64,000 nucleotides of DNA from Zygaena filipendulae (lineage: Eukaryota > Arthropoda > Insecta > Lepidoptera > Zygaenidae): assembly GCA_907165275.2 (NCBI GenBank), contig OU015662.1, positions 1,557,501 to 1,621,500 on the forward strand. Direction: 5' to 3'. The notes under the pieces were generated by a model. That model had not been told where the DNA came from, did not search any database, and was given only the letters and a program-made list of their open reading frames with translations. This document shows positions 54,291 to 64,000 of this stretch, piece by piece. The translations under genes and the position numbers were made by a program. Position 1 is the first letter of the stretch; each line of letters starts with the position of its first letter.

Positions 54291-55881
54291 CACACATCAA
54301 CAAAATCTAGGGATATTTTATATTTTTCAAATATCTAAAAATCTAAGAAGAATTTTCTGACATAGTAAATGGAAGAATGATAGGTTATTTTAAGGTCTTT
54401 AATAAAAAATAAAAAACATTTCGTAATTTTTTTGTTTTAAATAAAAATGTTAATTTTTATAATTGCCGTAGAAAATTGTTATGATAAAAAATTTCATTTC
54501 TTCTCATAAAAGTTTAAATTTTAAATAAAAATGAAAGAATCTAATAAAATCTAATTATTAATAATCAGTATTGCCACCTCTTATATTAATTACACATCGA
54601 CATCGATTGTTCATACTTAAAATTAAATTGTCAATGTCTAGCTGCGGTATGAGGTCCCATGTTCTTTGCAAGTGTTCGTAAAGTTGTTGTTCCGTTGTCA
54701 AATTTGGCGGGAAATCTTCCAAAGACTTCCGTTGTAACATGTCCCAGGCATGCTCGATAGGATTTAAGTCGGGCGACTGTGCAGGCCAATCCAAAACTTG
54801 AATATCGTGGTCTCGGAGAGCGGCCGCCACCAGCCGCGCCGTATGGGAAGGAGCATTATCGTGCATGAGTAGAAATTCCTGGCCCATTTGGATTCTGTGC
54901 GGGACAATAACAGGCTCTACTACCTCCTCGTGGTATTTTTGTGCAGTCATGCTGCCTTGGATCCAAACGAGCTGGGTTCGTCCGCCAAGACGAGTTCCTG
55001 CCCACACCATGATTGTCCCGCCTTGGTATGAGTGGACTTCTTGAGGGTGCCATAAACGGCTAACTCTTCCTGGCGTTCTCCAAACGCGTGTTCTTCGTGA
55101 ATCCGGATGAAACCCAAACCGGGACTCATCGGTGAACAGCACCAAAGACCATTGTTCGTCACTCCATGGTAAATGCTCCCGAGCCCACGAAAGCCGCCGA
55201 CCGCGATTGCCACGTCGCAATGCTGGAACACGTAGTGGTCTTCTAGCATGAAGACCAACTTCATGCAACCTTCTTCGCACGGTTTGGCCGCTTACCATCA
55301 GCTGGTGGTCCTCCTGGAGCCTTCGGACTAGTTGCATCGCTGTGACATTGGGTTGTCTTCTGGCGGTCATTTGGAGAAATCGATCCTGTCTTTGCGTAGT
55401 AACACGATACCTACCGGTGTGCTGTTCAGCCACATCCCCAGCACTGCGATAACGTGACCACAACCTTGATATCACGTTTTGGCTGGTGTGTAGGGCCTCA
55501 GCAACGACGCGTTGAATAGCACCATTTTCTAACATGCCCACGGCTCGTAACATTTCATCTCGACTCAAATGACGACGTGACATGACTCTTAAAGCTCACT
55601 CGGCCCGATTAATTAAAAAATAAATACAATCTAATCTCTTTTCATTAATTAATATCAATAAAACAATCTAAATTTTCCTTATTGTAACAAGTAGTAATAA
55701 CAATTTTGCCGCCGTATAGTTTTTCTTTTGTTTTTTTTTTATTTAGGTTTTTAAATTTCGAAAATAGAATAAAAGAGGTTTCAATCTGTATATAAACTTT
55801 TTATGGAAACTAAAAAGATTTTAAACTATAAAGTCGTAAATAATTTAGGATTAAGGTATCCCTAGATTCTGTTGATGTGTG
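54291..55881 (-). mobile_element. Complete Tc1-type DNA transposon (1591 bp), second family
   Basis: Ends CACACATCAACAAAATCTAG (left) and the matching inverse on the right, with one mismatch in the first 20 bp; TA is duplicated at 54289-54290 and 55882-55883. The terminal repeats are imperfect beyond about 26 bp. It holds an intact transposase gene unlike that of the other Tc1 element. Confidence 0.88.
54558..55583 (-). CDS. Tc1-like transposase, DD34E, apparently intact
   Basis: 341 codons without interruption. The N-terminus has a helix-turn-helix with an Arg-rich stretch (SRLWSRYRSAG); the catalytic domain shows VLFTDESRFGF, LLMHDNAPSHTAR and [11 protein letters not shown], again 34 residues between the second Asp and Glu. 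It ends in the Tc1-typical NIRGGNTDY. It is G+C-rich relative to the flanking AT-rich DNA, suggesting recent arrival. Confidence 0.93.
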   Translation of the reverse strand: MSRRHLSRDEMLRAVGMLENGAIQRVVAEALHTSQNVISRLWSRYRSAGDVAEQHTGRYRVTTQRQDRFLQMTARRQPNVTAMQLVRRLQEDHQLMVSGQTVRRRLHEVGLHARRPLRVPALRRGNRGRRLSWAREHLPWSDEQWSLVLFTDESRFGFHPDSRRTRVWRTPGRVSRLWHPQEVHSYQGGTIMVWAGTRLGGRTQLVWIQGSMTAQKYHEEVVEPVIVPHRIQMGQEFLLMHDNAPSHTARLVAAALRDHDIQVLDWPAQSPDLNPIEHAWDMLQRKSLEDFPPNLTTEQQLYEHLQRTWDLIPQLDIDNLILSMNNRCRCVINIRGGNTDY

Positions 55882-55883
55882 TA

Positions 55884-57051
55884 GTGTTTCGCGCTCGTTC
55901 CGAGGGGCGTGACGTCACGCTTCCACGCGCTTCTCTGATTGGTGTTTAATGTTTTTTTGGAGTTCCTGCGAAAATTCCGAAATCTTTTTAAATATAAAAA
56001 GTGGTATAGGAATTGGGGCACCGGTTTTGGAGACACGAGCGCGGTACCTACCTAGTAATTTGAAACTCGTCTTCTATTATTTACCTAACGTGGATTTTAC
56101 GTCGTTACCTCATCGAATCTATTCGATGAATGTTTAGCAACGGCTTTTGGCCGCAGTTTCGCGCGTTAATCTTGGAATTAATCGATTCTCTATAGATTAA
56201 AAGTTAACCCAGTTTTAGTTAAATCCATCTACCTAGTAAAAAGATATAAAATATTATATTTATGTATACAGAACACCGTCTCTATGATTATGTGTGTACG
56301 GTCACCAGCACCAATATGTGGGCGTCCAAGCTGAATATTTCACGATATAGTGAACTGGTATTCAGCTTTTTTTAGTTTCAGAGATATAAGCAGTTTTGTA
56401 AAGTTCGGTGAAATAATTGCTTCCACGATTTTGATTGATCTTATTAATAAATGCTCAATTTTCTACAATTTCATGTATCTTAATCTACAATCTTTCTTTA
56501 TTCTTTTGTTAAGTGTTAAGTGAAATACATAAGATCACTATAACAATAAGAAAAATACCATTGTTTTGTATGTATGGCGCGTGTGTGAAGTAATTTTTTT
56601 CAATGCAAGATTATTTTGAGGAGAGACTAAACAACTCATCATAACTATGTACTATTATGTTTGTTTCTTCATAATATTAATATTGAAATATAACTAACAA
56701 AGAAATTAACATTTATCATGATTATTGCTATAGAGACACGGATGTTGCCAACAATAGCCGGTTTTAATGTAGAATGTGAGTTGTGAGTTGTGACCCCATG
56801 TTAAGATATCGCAGTAACTTAATACGCGTTCTGTCGATAATATTGTGATATACGGTATAACATAAATGCTTTTAATGCCAGTAGCTCGGCTAAGGTAAAT
56901 TTAGGAGCGTTCGTAACACGACACCGCAACGCGTCCTACGAGCTTTATAGTGTTGCCGGTAAGAAAACCAACACCACGGTAATTGTGCTATACCTACATA
57001 CCTATGGAAAAATGCTATAACTATGGAAAATTACTTTGCTATTTATGAGAC
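55884..57051. other. No gene recognised
   Basis: AT-rich with weak Helitron-like scraps at about 55960 and 56140. Confidence 0.4.
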
Positions 57052-57450
57052 TACTAGCTGACCCCCGCGATTTCACCCGTGGTCATTTCGGTGTTCCCGC
57101 GGGAATTCCGGGATATAAAGTACCTCACGTCACTCAGGATCCCCTTCAATCTCACATACTCACAAATTCCGGAGTTTCCGCGGGAATTCCGGGATAAAAA
57201 GTATCCTATGTCACTCCGAATCACTGTATAGCTTCCTATAAGTGAATGAACTTTCAAAATCGGTTCAGTAGATAGCTGTTCCCCCGTTGTTTTACCCGCG
57301 GGAAATTCGGAGTTCCCGCGGGAATTCCAGCTTCCTATAAGTCAAAGAATTTACAAAATTGGTTCAGTAGATCTAGAGATTACCCCCTACAACGCGCAAC
57401 GTCACAAACTCACAAACTTTTACTCTTTATAATATTAGTATAGATAATAT
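57052..57450 (-). mobile_element. Compound Helitron with three 3' modules
   Basis: The CCCGCGGGAATTCC block occurs three times (about 57097, 57175, 57317) before one shared 5' part (AGATTACCCCCTACAAC...ATAATATTAGTATAGA). It looks like internal duplication or nested insertion. Confidence 0.65.
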
Positions 57451-58539
57451 GCGCACATTTTTACGTTAAGTGGGAACCACCATCACCCTATATCGGATAT
57501 GGAATATTGTATATAACAAGCTATTATATAAAAATCAAACTAGCTACCTCATAACAATTATAAAATAAAGGGCCTCCGTTCGTTAGGATCCCCCGTTTGA
57601 CTCCAATTTATAAGGGGATTCATTTAGATTTTTGTCCACATGGACATGGTGCTAATATAAAAATGGTTCAAATGACTTTTTTTTTAAATATCCGTACCTA
57701 ATACATATATATTATGGAGTTTATTTTTTCTATCAAACTTCATATCGCAAAGGGAGCAAATAAAATACAAAAAAAAACGAATCAAAGACCAAGCGATTCG
57801 TGAGGGCGATTCCTGAGACTTGCGAACTGCAAACATATCAGGTGTCGGAGGCTAGTGGAGCTTGTAATTCACCTAATGCCGTGTAAAACGATCCAGCGGC
57901 TAATGTACGCGGGAATGAATAACATATTTTCCACTTACTTAATACATATTACTACATCTTATCTTCTTAATATTACAAGAATTGCTCGTTTAAAGATAGT
58001 AGATAACTGCATGTAAGTAATTCGCAAGTCGCAACCGGGTCTCCAACAACGTGCGGCAAGTCAGCAACGCGTCTGCAATAAAATAATTATAGCGCCGTCG
58101 CGTGCGTGGGTCCCGAGTTTATAATTGGATGAGCGTGTTTATATCAACAATCAACTCATCACTTACAAGTATTTTATACTTTTACTTCAAAACTAACTGT
58201 AATTTCATTTAACCGAATCACTGTTATGAAAAAAACTTGAAGTTTTAAAGGACCTGAAAAAATTATAACAGTAGGTAGGTATGTTTAAACTTGCTGAGCT
58301 TAAGTAAATGTTTACGGTTAAATGCTCGCCGACTCGTTTCGTCAGCGGCTGAGTTGCAGCAATAACATGGACAAAAGTCAAAATTTGCCTAACTTCAGTC
58401 AGTAGTAAATTAGTAGTCGATGTGCCGCTCAGGCACTGCCGAGTGTAGTGTTAACGGTTAGATAGTGCAGACTCAGCCACCAGTAAATAGGTAATTAGGC
58501 AGCATGGACCAATATTGATCCATGTTAGGCAGAGAAAAT
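57451..58539. other. No gene recognised
   Basis: No supported coding frame or element. Confidence 0.4.
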
Positions 58540-58790
58540 AAATTAACTAGAGAGGACATGCAGGCGGGGCAGGTGCGCCACTGCACCGTTGCAAAGGAAG
58601 TTAGACCTAACTTGCCCAAAATTTGTTTTGCTCCCATCACAAGTATATTTATCACAATATTCCCAAAACAACCATAAAGCGTTTATTACGTTTCATTACG
58701 GTAATGAACGTTTTAGTGCGTGATGAATAGTTATGTGTGCGAAAATCACCCGGCGACACTGGTTTTCATAGTTCATACTTAGCTAAGGGG
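58540..58790. repeat. Interspersed repeat, GGCGGGGCAG family, copy 2
   Basis: Same ordered motifs as the copy at 21235. No open frame shared by both copies. Confidence 0.65.
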
Positions 58791-58799
58791 GGTTGTAAT

Positions 58800-59706
58800 G
58801 CACTTGTATTTACTACAAAATAAACTCGCGCAATTAAACTAGATGTCGCTGTAATTAAAAATGTAATTTGCAGGCACCGGATGTTGCGCTCATTGTCAAC
58901 TTCATGCAGAGCGCGTCATTTCCGTTGCGTTCTAAAATTTCACCCTCAACATGCTAAAAAAAAAGTAGATAAACTTCTCAAATAGTTGACAAATAAATCA
59001 AGAAAATATAAATTCTCAAAACAAAACACATTAAACGCAATAGAAAACAAAAGGCGCGCAAACAAACCCCGCGACGGCGTAATATTACGTCTCGGATAGC
59101 AGACGATCGATTATGTTTCACATGTTTCTCATTATAACGTCTGTGTGCGAAACAAAGAGGGTGTCCGGTTACCGCTGCATTACTCCATGAGCAACCGGAG
59201 AGTGCAGCGCAGCGGCCGACTGTTTTGGTCATGCGAGAACACGGCACGGCGGCAGTGGAAACTGGAAACTGAACGAGTGAACACTGAACACCACACTTTT
59301 CGGGGAGCACCCGTTTTGGATAACACGGCAACACCGACTGACGTAGTCCTGCCCGTACGCTGGTGCTTTGTGAAATATATCGCTTGAAACTCTATCTACG
59401 TAGAGTCAAGATGGGAATGCCTGCAATCTACATCTATGTACACAAAAGTAGGCTTGTTGGTTGGACAGCAGAAAAGGAGGATGTAGTCCGATACGTTCGA
59501 GGACGTCCTTACGTAAACTAAGCTGAATATCAAATGTTTTTAAAGCAATTTTTCTCTGATAAATAAATAATTATTAGGTATATCTAATCTAGTAGAATAA
59601 AGAGGTAGAGTTTGTAAGTTTTTTCCAATCTCTTGAGTGCCACAGGACTTTCTAGAGTTAACGAAAGAAACCCGAAATTCACACTGCAGTAATTTATAGG
59701 TACTTA
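58800..59706. other. GC-richer island of unknown role
   Basis: 59040-59340 is clearly richer in CpG than its surroundings (CGCGACGGCG, AGCGGCCGAC, CACGGCACGGCGG). It might be a promoter or first exon, for instance of Sobp, but no SOBP-like N-terminus can be read. Confidence 0.25.
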
Positions 59707-59911
59707 TACTAATATTATAAAGAGCTTAAGTTTGTGAGTTTGTGACGTTGCACGTTGTAGGTGGTAATCTCTGGATCTACTGAACTGATTTTGAAAATTC
59801 TTTCACTTGTAGGAAGCTACAGTGATCTTGAGTGAGATAGGGCACTTTTATCCCGGAATTCCCGAGGGAACTCCAAAATTACCGCGGGTGAAACCGCGGG
59901 GGATAGCTAGT
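59707..59911 (+). mobile_element. Helitron (Lep1-like), full-length
   Basis: ACTAATATTATAAAGAGC at the start; CCGCGGGTGAAACCGCGGGG then ATAGCTAG before T. Confidence 0.8.
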
Positions 59912-61384
59912 TGTTGATAAAATTGTCACAACTTCGTATGATTCTATCTCTAATCTCTATATTACCTTGATTTTAGCAAGTTCGTCACTATACGAGTAAC
60001 TATGACCTCGTTATTATAATAATAATTTCATACCTACTCCATAGATGTTAGATATAAAGCTTACTAAACAAACTAAGTTAAAAACAATGACTCACGATCA
60101 CATAATACATATTATATGAAAGCAAAATTTTACAATATTAACAACCTCATTTAAAAATCCCGAGTAAACAAATTTAATTCGTTTAACTTCTTGCTGTCGT
60201 ATCGAATAACAATGCAAATGACATTACTTATGCAGATGTGTTTTATTATGTAGGTACATATGGCAGCATGCTCCGATGGCTCGACGAAACCAAAATGACA
60301 CAGGGTGGTTGGCTCAATGACAATTTTTGCTTTTCCACTTTTCACCCAAAGTTACGGTCATTATGTCTTGTTTGTAGTTAGTTAAGTTTGTCTTTGATCA
60401 CAGTAAAGAAAAAAAATGTATTACAAGTTACGCGTTTCGGTCTGTATGTAAGATTGCAAGACTCTTCTTGCACAGGCACAGTATCTTACCTGCAACGCAA
60501 CGAAAACGGCAACGAAATCTTACCTTTTAAACAAAAAGTTCATACCTCAACTATGTGCCGTGACATAGAACATGGTACATGGATGTAAGCAAGCAAAACT
60601 AAATGACTCCAGCCCTGCAATGCCCCAAAAATATGTTCATCTGAAACCCCCTGTATCTATCCTAAGAATTATGATATTCGTGCGAACTGGTAGGTGTCTA
60701 ATAATAAATTATTTTGGCATTTACCGTGTTATGTCGATTAGTCACCGCCAGAGAAGATTGACTCATAAATAATAATTTATGCATTTCTCAAACTATCAAC
60801 GACGCTGAAAGTGCAGTTATTAAAATGTTACGCTTAGGTATTTACTACAATTTACAATGCATGGCACATATATACATACATACGTATATACAATAATATA
60901 TAGATGTAATATAATAATAATAATAATAAAGAAATTTTTATTTACCAGCACACAATTACAGTAAAAGTTACAGAATAGTATGATACTGAATATATAATAT
61001 TTTATTCTTTATTTAAATAAGAATTAACATTAATTAACATTTAAATAAGAATAAATATTTTTTTTATTGACACGAAAATAAATGGCCGAATCGCCATCTT
61101 TGATTCCCGCCAAAAAACTCTACAAACATCCTTGGCGGGTAAAAATAAGAATAAAGGCGTGCACGTGTCCGATTACGCCACGTTTGGTGCGTAATGTGAT
61201 GGTTTTGGATAACCACCCAAGGATCGCATTACAACGACACAATCGGCGAGTGACGGCACAGGGTTGGGCCGCGAGGGCCACTGTTTGTTTGTTTATTAAT
61301 CACACACACGTAACCTTTAATAAATATAAAATGACATGCCCGGACAGACTGAATAATTAACCCACTGTCCATATCGCTATACAA
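59912..61384. other. No gene recognised
   Basis: AT-rich apart from a LINE tail at 60913; 61080-61270 is GC-richer but has no recognisable product. Confidence 0.4.
60913..60990 (-). mobile_element. LINE-like 3' end with (TTA)n tail
   Basis: The reverse complement gives GTAATTGTGTGCTGGTAAAT, AAAAATTTC and a TTA-repeat tail. Short fragment. Confidence 0.4.
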
Positions 61385-62324
61385 CGTGTCAATGAATTAA
61401 CTGAAAACTAGAAAGCAGTTTGCTCAGAATCAACTAGCGAATCGATCGCACGATGTTTTAATATAGGTTATATTTTTTCATTTTTACTAGCCCATGTCTA
61501 AATTATTTATGATACAATATTTGGCGCGTACGCCGCCCGCAGCAAAAAAAAATCGAACCGGTAGGTGCGGGCGTAGCGCTTGGAATTTTGTAGATAGGTC
61601 ACCTCCAAACTAATGTTGAATAACTTTGAAAGTATACATTTTTTCGACATAATAGTAGATTATACACCAAGGGGATAAAGCACTGTTTTATGTCACGGGC
61701 GCTACATTGAATCCTGAACATAACGAAGGACTCCAAATTTAACTCCCGAGCGCAGCGAGGGTGTTATAAGTTAATTCCCGACCAAAGGGAGGGAATTAAG
61801 ATTGAGTCCTGAGTGCAGTGAGGGATTCAAGCGCCCAAGAAAAAAACAGTTTTATCCCTGTGGTGTATACTCTACTTTTCTCACATAATGCGAGACAATA
61901 AAAAACCAGGCTTAGTAGATCCTATATAGCCACTTCTTTCAGCTGGCGTGGCCTACTCGATTTGACAAACAAATGAAGTTCGTCTCACTGCGAATCTAGT
62001 GGGCCACGGCTTCGGTCTTCGAAAATCGAGTTGGCCGCGCCCGCTGAGAACACATTCTGTTTAGCGAAATGAGACGTTATGGACATAGCAATAAGAATTA
62101 TGAAAGTGAAAATCACATTATTGACCAGCGGGTTATAATGAAATTCAATAGAACATTATAACCCGGCTAAAGCCAAGAGATATAATGTCTTGCTTTCGGT
62201 AAGGTTTACATGACATATAATTCGGCATTGTCGAGCATGTGGTGTGAAAAATATATTTTAATCATATTATTGTGTATTATTTTTAAATGGGGTGTATCAG
62301 GTTTTCAGTTAATTCATTAACACG
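61385..62324. mobile_element. Same foldback family, inverted and split by a ~595-bp insertion
   Basis: Outer parts match the 350-bp copy in reverse orientation. The block at about 61652-62246 is extra; it has its own hairpins (TATACACCAAGGGGATAAA with TTTATCCCTGTGGTGTATA; CGGGTTATAATG with CATTATAACCCG) and GAGCGCAGCGAGGG-type motifs. Confidence 0.75.
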
Positions 62325-63429
62325 CTGTATATAGTATATCTAGAGGTTTTCTTTTATAATAATTTAGAGAAGCGGTTTTTGAAATGGAAAAGGCGGAACG
62401 GACGAAAACGAAGTTGTTCTGAGACAAAAATTACCCTAAATGTAGGTAGGTACATAGACTTGGGAGATAACTTACAGCCGTGCTAAGTTTTATTCCTCAA
62501 ATCAGTTGTATTTGGGTGATGCGCGTTAAAACGTTCACATATCTACCTCCACAATACAAACAGATTTCAAAAGTGTATATTGTATTCGGTTAGAAAATAT
62601 TGATAGTAAAAGATAAATAAATGAATGTTTTTTTTTTTGGAAAATCTGGTAACACCAAAGCCAGACGTGTTGGGTTACACTAAAATTAACGTCAGCCCAA
62701 CGAGGCTGGCTGACGCGAACAGTGTCGGGTGACGCCGCGCGCCGGGCCGGGCCGGGCCGGTTGAGACGAGCATTAATTATACCGGTATCATGTTGAACAA
62801 CCGACTGGCAACACAGCACGTACTATCAGAATTCAAATATTAAATTGGGCTGAAAGAGCTAGATAGATTTAAGAGAAATATTAAAAAAATATACATCGGT
62901 ACCTTCAAACCGCACGGATTCTAGCGGTGACCAGAGAGAAGGTAATCACTACGTGACTATTTGAGCGGGAAGTGGAAAGAGGAGGGGGAAGGAGCGGATG
63001 AAAAATCCTTTATCCACTCTAGAAATAATTATTCTAAACCAGAGAGTGCAGGATAAAGTGCATTATTATACAATTTTTAACAATAATTATTTAAACTGGC
63101 GACTTAGTACCTATGTACCTATGCATGCATTAATTAATAGGTATCTCGAGCTACTCCTTCGGTTCCGGTGGAGGCAGGCGGCAGGAGTTTCAAGAAAGAT
63201 TTTACAGTCAAATGTCAATAATTGCAGTTTTACACCGTACAAATGAGACTACTAAAAAAACGTTTATGACGTAACAATTGACACTGGCTAAATGTGCGTA
63301 AATAAATCATTGTAAAAATAAGAAAAAAAAAACCAGCGTATAAGCAAGAGTTTCGCCGGGAATCTATTAGCGGTTGTTTGTCATCCTAATTCCTAACTAC
63401 ATACTATTTTATTACAAATTGCATTAGGT
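62325..63429. other. No gene recognised
   Basis: A GC-rich stretch with three GGGCC-type units (62735-62761) amid AT-rich DNA; no supported frame. Confidence 0.4.
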
Positions 63430-63543
63430 ATATACGTACGTTGTCAGGGGTACAGAAAAGGACATAGGGTACTTTTTATTCCTGAATTCCCACGGGAACT
63501 TAAAAATTAACGCGGATGAATCCGCATAGAACAACTGCTAGTC
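63430..63543 (+). mobile_element. Helitron 3' part
   Basis: CGTTGTCAGGGGTACAGAAA, AATTAACGCGGATGAATCCGC and CTGCTAG. A related diverged copy follows to about 63690. Confidence 0.6.
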
Positions 63544-63799
63544 TATACACATGAAAATGAATCCCTAATTCCCTTGGTCACGACTAGTCACGAGTCATGC
63601 CATAACTTGACCGATCACCATTAAAATTTTCATTACGTTTTCAGTGGTATAGAGAAGGACATAGGGTAAAACCGCTGGGAACAGCCAGTAAGATATAAAT
63701 GAACTGCCTACCTGACTATAATATATGACTATATGAAATGCTTCATTGTGTTGTTTTTCCTGAATAAATATTTTCTGCTAGAAATTTCACTTGCTTTTA

Positions 63800-64000
63800 T
63801 TTCTGAGTTCGCACGGGAATTCCGAGATAAAAAGTACCCTATATCTTTTTCTGAACTCTTGGGAACGTATATGCAAAATTTCGAGCGGTTTCATTCCGGA
63901 TTTTCCACGTGGATTTCGGGATGAAAAGTACCCTATGTGAGTACTGAGTACCCTTTCGTACTCCTGACAACGTGTACGCGAAATTTCATGATGATCAGTT
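63800..64000 (-). mobile_element. Helitron-like copies running off the window end
   Basis: Two partial blocks with GGGAATTCCGAGATAAAAAG and ATTTCGGGATGAAAAGTACC, then TCCTGACAACGTGTACGCG. Confidence 0.55.

Noticed and set aside
58978..59387. Possible coding exon on either strand in the CpG-richer island
   Set aside because: Frames of 80-118 codons show no known domain and no SOBP N-terminal motif.

Overview
The window is insect nuclear DNA, most likely from a moth or butterfly (Lepidoptera). It is AT-rich, gene-sparse and packed with interspersed repeats. The commonest is a short non-autonomous Helitron of the Lep1-like kind: 5' end TC near TAATATTATAAA, 3' hairpin GCGGgtgaaaCCGC, then CTAG before a T. 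The genes have GT-AG introns, and the proteins read as insect members of conserved animal families. No rRNA, true tRNA gene, CRISPR array or bacterial feature was found.

Three conserved genes lie in the middle. (1) A complete seven-coding-exon EXT2/sotv gene (heparan sulfate polymerase subunit) on the minus strand runs from 28248 down to 10977; all splice phases agree and give 714 codons. (2) A two-exon WD-repeat gene resembling GNB1L is on the plus strand at 32616-33868 (323 codons). (3) The 3' part of a sine oculis-binding protein gene (Sobp) is on the minus strand, with exons at 42910-42772, 37448-37270 and 36298-35030; its N-terminal exon was not identified. sotv and GNB1L diverge, GNB1L and Sobp converge. 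A THAP zinc-finger exon lies at 52960-53154.

Layout: 1-10.7 kb is repeat-rich intergenic DNA with a mariner-derived element, two palindromic MITEs and foldbacks; 10.7-28.3 kb is sotv with repeat-filled introns; 28.6-32.6 kb is intergenic repeats; 32.6-43 kb holds GNB1L and Sobp exons; 43-64 kb is mostly repeats, including three head-to-tail Helitron-like elements (48.3-52.5 kb) and an intact Tc1-type transposon (54.3-55.9 kb). Another intact Tc1-type transposon lies inside sotv intron 3 (16.7-18.2 kb).

The most unusual structure is in sotv. Intron 5 is largely a 1.7-kb minisatellite whose 53/59-bp unit is a copy of the exon 5/intron 5 junction, so the real 5' splice site is followed by 30 further copies of the same donor. 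The neighbouring introns and the 3' end are also built from repeats: a LINE tail abutting the exon 5 acceptor, a TTG microsatellite as the exon 6 pyrimidine tract, a roughly 66-copy GGAAT array just after the exon 6 donor, and a 21-bp minisatellite overlapping the stop codon.
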